Notes: generated from the sequence alone by a model not told the origin. A stretch of DNA of 64,000 bases from Apoderus coryli (GCA_911728435.2 OU452198.1:124001-188000), one strand, 5' to 3'. Positions 36,153 to 47,638 are shown, numbered from the stretch's first letter. Numbers and translations are program-made.

Positions 36153-36477
36153 GGTTATTGATCTTACGAATAATGGACATTAATTTATAACTCCTGTACG
36201 TTAAAACGATGTTACCAGTTTGTTAATGTTACGAACGATAAAGATTAGTTTATGTCTCCAATACGTAAAACCGATGTTAGCTGGTTATTAATGTTACGAA
36301 CAATGAACATTAATCTATGACTTTTGTACATTAAACCGATGTCTGAAGGTTATTAATGTTACGAACGAGAAACATGAATCTATGACTTTTGTACGTTAAA
36401 CCAATGTTAGCTGATTATTACATTGGGTTATAATAATTGTTTTACGTAATTGTGTTCGCCGGAAATTATTCTTACGA
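36153..36477. repeat. 65-bp tandem repeat, about five copies
   Basis: The anchor GGTTATTAATGTTACGAAC recurs at 36153, 36218, 36283, 36348 and (diverged) 36413, exactly 65 bp apart. Each unit also carries TGTACGTTAAACCGATGT. Confidence 0.92.
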
Positions 36478-36698
36478 AAGATTGAGATTATTGTTCTGTA
36501 TTCAATCAATAATCGCGAGCATATAGGTACATATGTATTATGTGTACTGCAAAGTGCAGTATGGTTCAAATATACTAGTACCAATGGTTAGAGAATTTAA
36601 AAGCCCAAATAAGACTCAAAATTATATTGCTGTACGTCCATTGATTTGATGCACCTGGTTTGTAAGGGAAAATATCACAATACTGTCTTTTATTCATG

Positions 36699-37380
36699 AT
36701 GTTGATAATATTAATGATTTTTTTGTGGCCACTTCTACCAACAATCAGGACCCAAGAACGATCAATTTTTACTTAGGTAATAAAATTAGGCCTGATATTA
36801 ACTTTGAATTTACAATGGTGGATCATGGGGAGATACTTGATGCATTGCTTGGGATTAAGTCAAATGCTGTAGGCAGTGACACGATCAGTATTGATATGCA
36901 TCTAGCATCTAGTTAATTACTATATAGAAACGAGGAACTTCCCAACATGTTGGAAAGAAGCCAATGTCATTCCAATCCCAAAACTAAAACTCCATCAACA
37001 TTTAAGGATCTTATAGACCGATTAATATACTCGGAGGTCCAGTCTGGGTTCCGTCATATACTACATATAATACTGGATGATGCATTGGGAGCGGTAGATC
37101 AGGGTCGATTGACGGCATTGCTGCTGTTGGACTACGCAAGGGACATTTGACCGCATTGGTCATGGTTTGTTGCTGGCCATTGTGGGTTACCTGGGCTTTG
37201 GGGAGTCTGCTGTGTCTCTACTCGGAACATATGTGAATGATAGAAGTCAGGTTGTCATTTTGGGAACGGCAGTGTCTGGGCCCAGGACATTGTGTAGTGT
37301 CGCAGGGCATCCAGGAATCATTGCCTTTTTTTATGTATCAGGGTTTTTGTTGTTGTTATTATTATGCAGTTATCTTTAGT
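36699..37380 (+). pseudogene. LINE reverse transcriptase fragment with internal deletions
   Basis: Open pieces encode the linker and RT block 0 (VDHGEILDALLGIKSNAVGSD), a degraded motif 1-2 region (NPKTKTPSTFKDL), a VQSGFRH block, DDALGAVDQGRLTALLLLDYA (motif A, truncated just at the catalytic D region), then VGYLGFGESAVSLLGTYVNDRSQVV and a degraded motif B. Large parts are deleted between pieces. Non-functional. It is related to, but distinct from, the relic at 46833-47285. Confidence 0.82.
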
Positions 37381-37392
37381 ATTGCTAATATG

Positions 37393-37680
37393 TTAAGCTA
37401 GGAGGCTGTGCATCGACTTCGCCTTTTGTGTAGCTTTTCTTCCTTTAAGGTTTATTATATGTTCTTCTATTTCTTGAACTGTTTTAGCACAAAATAAAAA
37501 TGATTCTTGAGAGTCTTTTATTGTATACTTTAAATGGCTTATCTTTCCACTGGCACCTTTGGAACATAGCTTAGCGGATAGCACTAAATATCCATGAAGA
37601 GCCCATAAAATTTCTTCTTCTTCTTCTTTTAAACTGACTTTAGTTTTGTACTTTACTAAATGGTACTTATATAAAAGGAT
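37393..37680 (-). CDS. Unrecognised ORF, about 90 codons, possible exon
   Basis: A minus-strand frame open from about 37680 to a TAA at 37393-37395. It encodes a run of five glutamates, then LWALHGYLVLSAKL, a SHLKYTIKDSQESFLF segment, and a lysine-rich end. The composition is protein-like and more complex than the surrounding DNA. I do not recognise the family. An ATG exists at the residue before LSAKL, but the frame continues upstream of it. It lies inside element D, next to the LINE relic, so it may be an element ORF or a captured exon. Confidence 0.3.
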   Translation of the reverse strand: MLLYKYHLVKYKTKVSLKEEEEEILWALHGYLVLSAKLCSKGASGKISHLKYTIKDSQESFLFCAKTVQEIEEHIINLKGRKATQKAKSMHSLLA

Positions 37681-38254
37681 TACTACTTACCTTATATTTC
37701 TACATTTGTTGTATTATTTGGGAACAAATTTTAAAAATAGATTTAGGAACACACTTCACTTTTCAACTGTATACATTTAACTAAAAAGGACGCGTAAACA
37801 AAAAGTCTATGAGAATGTCATAATGTCAATGTTTTGAGTATTCAGTCTATGGTCCGGGTGCATTGATTTGCGTGCGTTATTCAGAATTTAATGGTTAGGT
37901 TCGTAAAATTAATGCTTAGCATCCATTGAATCAACGATGATCGTTTATTAGTTTTTATGTTCGCTGTTCATAGGTGTATGATTTACAAATTATTGTGTTA
38001 AAGGCGAAGAGCATAAATTAATAAATTTAAAACATTGAAGCAATAAATAGTGACATTATATTGATGAAAAAAAACATAAATTTTCGATGTCTTGCATTTA
38101 TTGATTAATGTTTCATCGTACATTGTTTCTATGTATGAAATTATTAATTTATGATCAAAATTCATTGTAACAGTGACCAATTCATAATATTAATGTTCAA
38201 AATATTGATGACAACCATTCATTGGTTTTACGTACAATATTTTTTTCAGTGTAT

Positions 38255-38916
38255 TACGTAATATACTATTAATGATTAGTTAGAATCAACCCAAAAATAT
38301 TCTAAAAACATATCCCCCAGGAAGTCATCCCGAACTTTAGTTTTTTTAAATGTAGCGTCTTGCAGGCAAATTGAATGATGATACAAAGCTTGTAACGAGA
38401 TTGGTAGTATTCAATTTGAGTATTTTATTTAAGTAATAAATTTATTTAGTGGACGTTTTGTACAATAAATAAATTGTAATGAGGATTTACTATAATTACA
38501 ATACACATAGATTGATGAAAACCAATATTTTTATTCACGTATAAAAGATATGTCTAAACATTATTTTAGCTGTAATAAATTGCAAGATACGTAGAACACT
38601 CCAATGTAACAGATTTAGCAACTGAAATCACAAAAGTGTTAAAAAGGCATGAGTGCTGTTTACAAAACTATAGAATTATTGGTGGTTTTTCGGGGATCAT
38701 TTTCTCGAGATGCATTTTTAATACATTTGTGACGAACTCCTACCTAATCATTTAACCTATTTTATTACTCACTTCTGTATCTATAAAATTACAGGAAATA
38801 GTTTTTTAATGATCGTCAGGATTTTTACAATTTAAGGAGCAGGTATTTCAGAGACTAACTTCCCTCCGTATAATAACCCTCAAAAATTAAATTTTGCCCG
38901 GTCAACGTCAATAATA
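38255..38916. other. No gene seen
   Basis: AT-rich spacer before the 494-bp array. Confidence 0.5.
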
Positions 38917-41314
38917 AACATATTGATAGAGAATCAGTGTTTTTTTGTTGATAAATTGTTCTTAGTGTAGCAAGAATTAGCTCCCCAGTATATTCTCACA
39001 GGGTTATATGCAGACCCTTACTTGATGACCTACCCTAGGGTTACTAGAAGCCCTCTCGATTTCTTATATACCCTGATAAATTCAGAATAGATGTCCGATC
39101 GACATATCTAAAGCTCGGGTATACAACAGGATTGGTTCTTTTTTTATGATTTTTCAAAGTGAGATTTTCGTACAAATGTATGGTTTTGACTACATTTGAG
39201 GGTCCGTACTGCTCTAAATATTCGTGCCACCCCCACATTATATATTTATTTGGAATCAGCGCATCAAACTCTATAATCGTACAAGTTTTCACGAAAATCT
39301 ATTTTCCATCCAAAATCTTAAATTTTTCCATACATATGTGCATTGAAATTTTTTGAATTTCCTTAAAAAAATTTTTGTTTCTCGATTTCAACCAAAGTCA
39401 CTATGTTTGTTCATATGAACATAAGAGAATCAGTGTTTTTTTGTTTAGAAATTGTTTTTAGTATAGCGGGAATTAGCTCCCTAGTATATTCTCACAGGGT
39501 TATATGCAGACCTTTACTTGATGACCGACCCTGGGGTTACTAGAAGCCCTCTCGATTTCTTATGTACCCTGAAAAATTCAAAATAGATGTCCGATCAACA
39601 TATCCAATGTTCAGGTGTACAGCAGGATTGGTTATTTTTTTATGATTTTTCAAAGTGAGATTTTCGTACAAATGTATGGTTTTGACTACCTTTGACGGTC
39701 CGTACTGCTCTAAACATTCGTGCCACCCCCACATTATATATTTATTTGGAATCAGCGCATCAAACTCTATAATCGTACAAGTTTTCAGGAAAATCTATTT
39801 TCCATCCAAAATCTTCAATTTTTCCATACATATGCATTGAAATTTTTTCAATTTCCTTAAACAAATTTTTGTTTCTCGATTTCAACCAAAGTCACTATGT
39901 TTGTTCATATGAACATAAGAGAATCAGTGTTTTTTTGTTTAGAAATTGTTTTTAGTGTAGCAGGAATTAGCTCCCCAGTATATTCTCACAGGGTTATATG
40001 CAGACCTTTACTTGATGACCTACCCTGGGGTTACTAGAAGCTCTCTCGATTTCTTATATACCCTGAAAAATTCCAAATAGATGTCCGATCAACATATCCA
40101 ATGTTCAGGTGTACAGCAGGATTGGTTATTTTTTTATGATTTTTCAAAGTGAGATTTTCGTACAAATGTATGGTTTTGACTATCTTTGAGGGTCCGTACT
40201 GCTCTAAATATTCGTGCCACCCCCACATTATATATTTATTTGGAATCAGCGCATCAAACTCTATAATCGTACAAGTTTTCAGGAAAATCTATTTTCCATC
40301 CAAAATCTTCAATTTTTCCATACATATGCATTGAAATTTTTTCAATTTCCTTAAAAAAATTTTTGTTTCTCGATTTCAACCAAAGTCACTATGTTTGTTC
40401 ATATGAACATAAGAGAATCAGTGTTTTTTTGTTTAGAAATTGTTTTTAGTGTAGCAGGAATTAGCTCCCCAGTATATTCTCACAGGGTTATATGCAGACC
40501 TTTACTTGATGACCTACCCTGGGGTTACTAGAAGCTCTCTCGATTTCTTATATACCCTGAAAAATTCCAAATAGATGTCCGATCAACATATCCAATGTTC
40601 AGGTGTACAGCAGGATTGGTTATTTTTTTATGATTTTTCAAAGTGAGATTTTCGTACAAATGTATGGTTTTGACTACCTTTGACGGTCCGTACTGCTCTA
40701 AACATTCGTGCCACCCCCACATTATATATTTATTTGGAATCAGCGCATCAAACTCTATAATCGTACAAGTTTTCAGGAAAATCTATTTTCCATCCAAAAT
40801 CTTCAATTTTTCCATACATATGCATTGAAATTTTTTCAATTTCCTTAAAAAAATTTTTGTTTCTCGATTTCAACCAAAGTCACTATGTTTGTTCATATGA
40901 ACATAAGAGAATCAGTGTTTTTTTGTTTAGAAATTGTTTTTAGTGTAGCAGGAATTAGCTCCCCAGTATATTCTCACAGGGTTATATGCAGACCTTTACT
41001 TGATGACCTACCCTGGGGTTACTAGAAGCTCTCTCGATTTCTTATATACCCTGAAAAATTCCAAATAGATGTCCGATCAACATATCCAATGTTCAGGTGT
41101 ACAGCAGGATTGGTTATTTTTTTATGATTTTTCAAAGTGAGATTTTCGTACAAATGTATGGTTTTGACTATCTTTGAGGGTCCGTACTGCTCTAAATATT
41201 CGTGCCACCCCCACATTATATATTTATTTGGAATCAGCGCATCAAACTCTATAATCGTACAAGTTTTCAGGAAAATCTATTTTCCATCCAAAATCTTCAA
41301 TTTTTCCATACATA

Positions 41315-43401
41315 CAGGGTGGTCCAACGAAAAGTTTGCACCTAGCTTTTCTCTTTTTTTTGTAGTCGAATGCGAAAATGCTCGGACACGTCGATTTTGC
41401 TTTTGAGGGGGACACATTTTAAACATATTTTTCGATCTGCGCCTTTAATCCCCTAGCGGAGGTGAGTAACAACCCTAAAATTTTAAATGGAAAGAGGGGT
41501 CTAATGACATATCATTTGAAAGGACACAAAATTGTCTTTCTAATGATACCCTATTTGTCGAATTTTACTAAAACAGTTAATACGAAAACGACTTTAAAGA
41601 CATTAAGCCGATAATTTTGGTATTAATGAGAAATACAAATAAGTTTTAATTATTGCGAGTGAAAACACCTGCAATCGTTAGTACATTCCAATGTTTGTTA
41701 GTTTTAACATTGCTTTGTAAAAAAAGTAAACAAGCTGTTAAATTGATTTATTAAAACGTTACATTAACAAATGTTGAAAATGTGACCCATTTGATTCCAT
41801 ACAATAATACAGATTTTGTTCAAATCTATTTCTAACATTTTGTAGCATATCAGGTGTTATGTTTCTGCACTCTTCTGTAATGCGTTGGCGAAGATCTTCT
41901 ATGGACTCGGGCTTCGTGGCAAAACATTTATTTTTTAAGTGCCCCCAAAGAAAAAAGTCTAAAGGCGATAAATCCGGTGACCTGGCAGGCCATTCAATTG
42001 GGCCCCTCCTTCCAATCCACCGTCCAGGGAACCGGTCATCTAAGAACTGTCTTACAGGAGCCACATAGTGCGGAGGTGCTCCATCTTGCTGGAAATAAAG
42101 CCGATCAGCAGTATGATTTTGGTCATCTTCTATTATTTGTGTTATTAAAGGATCAATTGTGTCTTCAAGCATGTTTAGGTACACTTCACCAGTTAAATTT
42201 CCAGGAATAAAAAGTGGTCCTATAATATGATTTCCTAATATGCCACACCAGACGTTTATTTTTTGAGGATACTGGGTATGAACCTCACGGAATAAATGTG
42301 GGTTACTGTCATCCCAGTAACGGCAATTGTGCCTATTTACAGCTCCATTCAAATAAAATGTGCATTCGTCGGAAAAACAAATGTTAAATAATAATTGCGG
42401 ATCTTCAATTAAACGCTGGCTCATTGCTTCACAAAATTGCAGCCTTCTATCAGGATCATCCTCATTTAGTTCCTGTACTAATTTGATTTTGTACGGATGA
42501 AATTTGTACGCTTTTAAAATTCGTATTATGGACGAACGGGAGACACCTGAGGCTTCAGCTAGTTGACGGGTACTTTGACTATGATCCATTTCAACATGCC
42601 CTAAAACAGCGACTTCCACAGCTTCATTTCTGATCGGTTTCTGCGGCTGGTGTTTTACATTACAGACAGATCCGGTATCTACAAACTTTTTAACTAACTT
42701 GCCAACGTACACATCATTCACATTTTTATCGGGATGTCTCTCATTAAATAAGCGAGCCGTAAGTCTAGCACTACTATTATTTTGAAAATAAAGTTTAACA
42801 ATTTCAACTCGTTCTAGAATGGAATAAATCATTTTGTACGGTAAAAGTAAAATAACTTGAGAAGCAACCAAACTGAATCAATGAAAAGACTAAAATAAAC
42901 GGTGTAAATTCTTTTCCTACACGTATCTGCAGTTTTTATTTCAACAAAAAACGCAAACGATTAGTGAGGAATTTAGTTCTGATAAATAAGATAGTGTTTT
43001 TGAAATCCCGTTTTTCTTCAAAGTAAATAATTTAGAAATGATTGTAGTTGTTTTCAGTCGTAATAATTAAAACTTATTTGTATTTCTCATTAATACCAAA
43101 ATTATCGGCTTAATGTCTTTAAAGTCGTTTTCGTATTAACTGTTTTAGTAAAATTCGACAAATAGGGTATCATTAGAAAGACAATTTTGTGTCCTTTCAA
43201 ATGATATGTCATTAGACCCCTCTTTCCATTTAAAATTTTAGGGTTGTTACTCACCCCCGCTAGGGGGTTAAAGGCGCAGATCGAAAAATATGTTTAAAAT
43301 GTGTCCCCCTCAAAAGCAAAATCGACGTGTCCGAGCATTTTCGCATTCGACTACAAAAAAAAGAGAAAAGCTAGGTGCAAACTTTTCGTTGGACCACCCT
43401 G
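41315..43401 (-). mobile_element. Apparently intact DD41D mariner-type transposon with 344-bp TIRs
   Basis: Left end CAGGGTGGTCCAACGAAAAG at 41315. The right end is its exact inverse, ending at 43401. The inverted repeats run 41315-41658 and 43058-43401, about 344 bp each. I see only a few differences, for example two around 41448-41460. The element interrupts unit 5 of the 494-bp array, so the empty site is known from the neighbouring units (CATACATATGCATTG). TA lies on both sides. The transposase ORF is uninterrupted. A clean insertion, near-identical TIRs and an open ORF suggest recent movement. Confidence 0.93.
41759..42832 (-). CDS. DD41D mariner-type transposase, intact
   Basis: Cut-and-paste transposase of the IS630-Tc1-mariner group. 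It should bind the element's inverted repeats and catalyse excision and integration at TA. I chose the ATG at 42832 (357 codons) because the upstream frame has no ATG and because MIYSILERVEIVKLYF is a typical family N-terminus. Domains: a paired HTH region at residues 1 to about 115 (a second HTH around 88-107, with GVSRSSIIRIL), then the DDE/D catalytic core. Catalytic aspartates are D155 (FSDE), D250 (YFQQDGAPPHY) and D292 (SPDLSPLD). D250 and D292 have 41 residues between them, so this is a DD41D (rosa-like) enzyme rather than DD34D mariner. There are no stops or frameshifts. It lies between 344-bp inverted repeats. The start codon is the least certain point. Confidence 0.93.
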   Translation of the reverse strand: MIYSILERVEIVKLYFQNNSSARLTARLFNERHPDKNVNDVYVGKLVKKFVDTGSVCNVKHQPQKPIRNEAVEVAVLGHVEMDHSQSTRQLAEASGVSRSSIIRILKAYKFHPYKIKLVQELNEDDPDRRLQFCEAMSQRLIEDPQLLFNICFSDECTFYLNGAVNRHNCRYWDDSNPHLFREVHTQYPQKINVWCGILGNHIIGPLFIPGNLTGEVYLNMLEDTIDPLITQIIEDDQNHTADRLYFQQDGAPPHYVAPVRQFLDDRFPGRWIGRRGPIEWPARSPDLSPLDFFLWGHLKNKCFATKPESIEDLRQRITEECRNITPDMLQNVRNRFEQNLYYCMESNGSHFQHLLM

Positions 43402-44975
43402 TATATGCATTGAAATTTTTTCAATTTCCTTAAAAAAATTTTTGTTTCTCGATTTCAACCAAAGTCACTATGTTTGTTCATATGAACATATTGATAGAGA
43501 ATCAGTGTTTTTTTGTTTAGAAATTGTTTTTAGTGTAGCAGGAATTAGCTCCCCAGTATATTCTCACAGGGTTATATGCAGACCTTTACTTGATGACCTA
43601 CCCTGGGGTTACTAGAAGCCCTCTCGATTTCTTATATACCTTGAAAAATTCAAAATAGATGTCCGATCAACGTATCCAATGTTCAGGTGTACAGGAGGAT
43701 TGGTTATTATTTTATGATTTTTCAAAGTGAGATTTTCGTACAAATGTATTGTTTTGACTACCTTTGAGGGTCCGTACTGCTCTAAATATTCGTGCCACCC
43801 CCCATATTATATATATATTTGGATATTTTGGAATCAGCTCTATAATCGTACAAGTTTTCAGGAAAATCTATTTTCTATTCAAAATCTTCAAATTTTCCAT
43901 ACATACGCCTTGAAATTTTTTCTATTTTCTTCAAAAAATTTTTGTTTATCGATTTCAACCAAGGTCACTATGTTTGTTGATATGAACATATTGATAGAGA
44001 ATCAGTGTTTTTTTGTTGAGAAATTGTTTTTAGTGTAGCAGGAATTAGCTCCCCAGTATATTCTCACAGGGTTATATGCAGACCTTTACTTGATGACCGA
44101 CCCTGGGGTTACTAGAAGCCCTCTCGATTTCTTATGTACCCTGAAAAATTCAAAATAGATGTCCGATCAACATATCCAATGTTCAGGTGTACAGCAGGAT
44201 TGGTTATTTTTTTATGATTTTTCAAAGTGAGATTTTCGTACAAATGTATGGTTTTGACTACCTTTGAGGGTCCGTACTGCTCTAAATATTCGTGCCACCC
44301 CCACATTATATATTTATTTGGAATCAGCGCATCAAACTCTATAATCGTACAAGTTTTCAGGAAAATCTATTTTCCATCCAAAATCTTCAATTTTTCCATA
44401 CATAATATGCATTGAAATTTTTTCAATTTCCTTAAAAAAATTTTTGTTTCTCGATTTCAACCAAAGTCACTATGTTTGTTCATATGAACATAAGAGAATC
44501 AGTGTTTTTTTGTTTAGAAATTGTTTTTAGTGTAGCAGGAATTAGCTCCCCAGTATATTCTCACAGGGTTATATGCAGACCTTTACTTGATGACCTACCC
44601 TGGGGTTACTAGAAGCCCTCTCGATTTCTTATATACCCTGAAAAATTCAAAATAGATGTCCGATGAACATATCCAATGTTCAGGTGTACAGCAGGATTGG
44701 TTATTTTTTTATGATTTTTCAAAGTGAGATTTTCGTACAAATGTATGGTTTTGACTACCTTTGAGGGTCCGTACTGCTCTAAATATTCGTGCCACCCCCC
44801 ATATTATATATATATATATATATTTGGATATTCATTCAGCTCTATAATCGTACTAGTTTTCAGGAAAATATATTTTCAATTTAAAATTTTCCATACATAT
44901 GCATTGAAATTTTTTCAATTTTCTTCAAAAAATTTTTGGTTTATCGATTTCGAGTTCCTATGCGCATATTGATGG

Positions 44976-46832
44976 AGAAAAAGTGTTTTCTTGTTATAAT
45001 AATAATAATTTTCAAATTGTATACATATTTATGTGTATATGAAAAGCCGAAAGCAGTGAACGGTTATATTAATGAACAACATGCTTCAACATAGCAACCA
45101 ACATGCGTCTGTTAATCGAATTATAACAGCCGACCGGGTATTTACATAATAATTTCCAGAAAAGTACTGTTCGTTATTTCATCACCCCGAAGCTATGTGG
45201 GGAAGGGTTATGTTGAAGTAATACCTTTACGAAATATAAAAGCATTTGTTTTCCATCCCCTAAAGGTATAACGAAAATATCAAGGGTTTGGATGATTAAA
45301 TCATTTTAAGCACACAAATTCTTATTATATAAAATATATTTTGAAACAGTTGATACTTTGGTGGGTTGAGCTCAATCTTGCCATATCGTCGTCTTAAGTC
45401 GCACTTTTTGCTGAAAATGGGTTTTTAGCGCCATCGAATAGAACGCACTAAATATGCTTCCTCATGCTAAAATGTCCCGTTGACCCTTACGTTATTTGTA
45501 GAAAAACAAACTTCATCTCAAGTACATAATACAATCCATTATTTTATTTGAAACAATAATTGTGTTATCGTAACTTTCTACTTACTCCATTCATCTTCCA
45601 TTGTTTGCGATAAACAATTTTTTCATAAAAATCAAGATTAATAATTTGATAATAGCTTAGCATTTTGTAGACTGGTAACTCATTCGTCATAAAGAACTTG
45701 GTTTTTTTTTTAATTATTTTATTAAACAAAATGACTATTCTTCTTTATTTTGTTGCCTGTGTTTTACTATCCCTCTCAATTTCTTTAGCTCCTCTAATCT
45801 ACGTTCGTCGAATTTGTTCTCTACCCATTTCACACATCATACGGAAAGTAGTGGTTAGTGTTACATACTCCTCTTTACACTCTCTCCAGCACTAACCCTT
45901 GAACAGACAAACATTTTGTGAGAATTTATTAGAAACATAGAAATGGTGTGTCCTGCTTTCTCGACAAATTGACACAACGGCCACCATCTACCTATAAAGC
46001 CATACGAAAAGAAGTTTATAACGGAGTTAGCTACCTGTTTCTCGGAGTTTGATTTTTTGTTTTTGTTTGCAGGTAGGTACCTATTTGTAGTTGAGAAAGA
46101 TGTGTGTTTTTTAATTTGTATAAAAATAAAGAAGTGCCACTATTTACATTTTGAACCTAATCATCAAAACATAATTTTTCATTGAAAGTTGTTTTATTCT
46201 TTTTCAAAACATTCGCCTTTATAATGAGATAGTGACGACCATGATTATCAAAGGATGAGCCTTCATCAGCAACAGTGGAAATTACAATGTCACACATTTT
46301 AAACTTTCCAGTAAAAGCAGCAATAAGTGTTGCCAAGGCTCAAGATAAAATTAGTTGTTCTCGTAATGGTTTTGCAGTTTTACTTACGAACTTTCATATC
46401 AAAAGAATATTTCTAGAACGAAGTATTTTACACCTTGTATATCACATTCCCTACACTTTTTTCACAAACGCAGAATATACGTTTGACAGTGTTTCTTTTA
46501 TTTTTCATTTCCATCAATTTCCATAATTTACCCTGAATATGTGACTTTCTCTTTTTTACATTTATTCACAAATGCACGTCATATCATATTTATACGTGTA
46601 TATAATGTTTTATTGGATATTAGATGTGTCGAATAAATAACTTTTCTTCGCTTCTTCCATTTCCCGAAATTTTTGAACTCGACCTTTGGGATAGCTTTTA
46701 GCCCTTTCAGGGATGTGCTCCTAATCTCATCTATGTTTGTAAAACATCGGGCCTTTAAGGTGCTTTTGAATTTTGGAAACATGAAAATATCTGGAGAATA
46801 TATACTTAGAATTTTATAAGATTTTACCCCTC
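44976..46832. other. No gene seen
   Basis: AT-rich. Short ORFs at 45698 and 46275 have no protein-like features. A CTGATGA motif on the minus strand near 46268 has a plausible stem II but no GAAA box, so it is not called. Confidence 0.5.
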
Positions 46833-47285
46833 ACTCAGTCGGGATTTAGACCTCTGCAACAGCATTGTTGCAAGTTACTGACGATATAATAATTAGGCCT
46901 TGTGATATGGGGCTGAATACTAACTTGATTCTTCTGGATTACAGCAAGGCCTTTGACACTATCCACCATGCCACCCTATACTAACTAAATTGAGTTATTT
47001 TGGATTTTCTGAGAATTGTGTCAATTTGTTTCGTCAATATTTGTTAGATAGAAAACACAGGGTATTTATAAATGCAAATTTTTCGAATTTTCATAGGATT
47101 TCTAGTGGTGTGCCAGACGGTAGTGTGCTGGCCCCATTATTATTCTCAACATATACGGCAGATCTTGGTAGCCATTTCAAATCATGTGCATCTCATCAAT
47201 ATGCGGATGATTTTCAGATTTATTATACTATTAGATTGGCTGACACATCATTCGCAAACCACCAGAGTTAAATTAGTCAGATTTG
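46833..47285 (+). pseudogene. LINE reverse transcriptase catalytic core, decayed
   Basis: Contains motif A LLDYSKAFDTIHHATL (about 46935-46980), then after a frameshift YFGFSENCVNLF, motif B SSGVPDGSVLAPLLF (47100-47150) and motif C YADDFQIYY (about 47200-47225). Only the core is present. The frameshift and an early stop make it inactive. The VPDGS variant replaces the usual VPQGS. Confidence 0.88.
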
Positions 47286-47344
47286 TTGTGTAGATTTCCT
47301 AGATTGGTTGTAAGATATTTTCTGAAATTATCATCATTCTTACC

Positions 47345-47460
47345 CTTGCTTTTCGTCAGGTTTTAGATGAAACCTATCTTGGTAGATGGATCGGCTGAAG
47401 CGAATCAGTAAAGTGGCCCTCGATGTCACCAGATTTATATCCGTCCATCGACATCTAGTT
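47345..47460 (+). pseudogene. DD41D-like transposase fragment
   Basis: Reads RQVLDETYLGRWIG, a stop, then SVKWPSMSPDLYP and a degraded end. This aligns with the stretch of the intact transposase between its second and third aspartates (RQFLDDRFPGRWIG ... WPARSPDLSPLD). It is an old relative of the element at 41315-43401. Only about 40 residues remain. Confidence 0.72.
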
Positions 47461-47575
47461 TCTGTTGCCGCGATTCGTCGTATTACCAACGAAAATTAGA
47501 TGTCGCTAAACCATTATTTTACATATATGTACCGTGTGGAGTATATACCACAGAATTGCGAGAGTTGGGTTGGCA

Positions 47576-47638
47576 TATACTGACCAATCACCACTGATGA
47601 GTCGCGGATTGACGAAACGGCCGTCTGGTGAAAGTATA
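47576..47638 (+). ncRNA. Type I hammerhead ribozyme (all core nucleotides present)
   Basis: In order: outer stem I TATAC (47576-47580); inner stem I CACCA (47589-47593); core CTGATGA (47594-47600); stem II GTCG...TGAC (47601-47613, with one G.U pair); GAAA (47614-47617); a very short stem III (C-G and G-C around a 2-nt loop, plus the conserved A-U); cleavage triplet GTC ending at 47625; TGGTG (47626-47630), pairing with CACCA; and GTATA (47634-47638), pairing with TATAC. The internal loop in stem I is where loop-loop contacts form in natural ribozymes. A tiny stem III is known in metazoan type I hammerheads, including those of Penelope-like elements and retrozymes. Predicted cleavage is 3' of C47625. 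Confidence 0.78.

Larger units (their letters stand above)
35976..38254. mobile_element. Foldback-like element D with TACACTGAA ends
   Basis: TACACTGAA at 35976-35984 has an exact inverted partner at 38246-38254. Both arms are dense in ATTAATGTT, ACGTA and CATTGATT-type motifs, inverted with respect to each other (35985-36480 and 37850-38245). The middle carries a 65-bp tandem repeat, a LINE RT relic and an unrecognised ORF. No target duplication was seen. The ends are short, so the boundaries are moderately supported. Confidence 0.45.
38917..44975. repeat. Tandem array, eight copies, about 494-bp unit
   Basis: The anchor GAGAATCAGTG (or close) starts units at 38929, 39424, 39919, 40413, 40907, 43497, 43997 and 44494, with spacing 494-500 bp apart from the fifth unit. 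The fifth is split by the transposon at 41315-43401 and is 503 bp without it. Units 3, 4 and 5 are nearly identical, while units 1, 6, 7 and 8 are more diverged and the last is shortened. Short open frames of 60-90 codons recur on both strands at the same phase in each unit. They overlap each other and are most simply a by-product of the repeat, not genes. Confidence 0.95.

Noticed and set aside
39159..41406. Repeated ORFs of 60-90 codons on both strands of the 494-bp array
   Set aside because: They overlap each other on opposite strands and follow the repeat period exactly. There is no start context, domain or independent sign of coding.
46220..46275. CTGATGA on the minus strand with an AAGG/CCTT stem, looking like another hammerhead
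   Set aside because: The sequence after stem II reads TGATAA instead of GAAA, and stem I arms do not pair. At most a very decayed relative.
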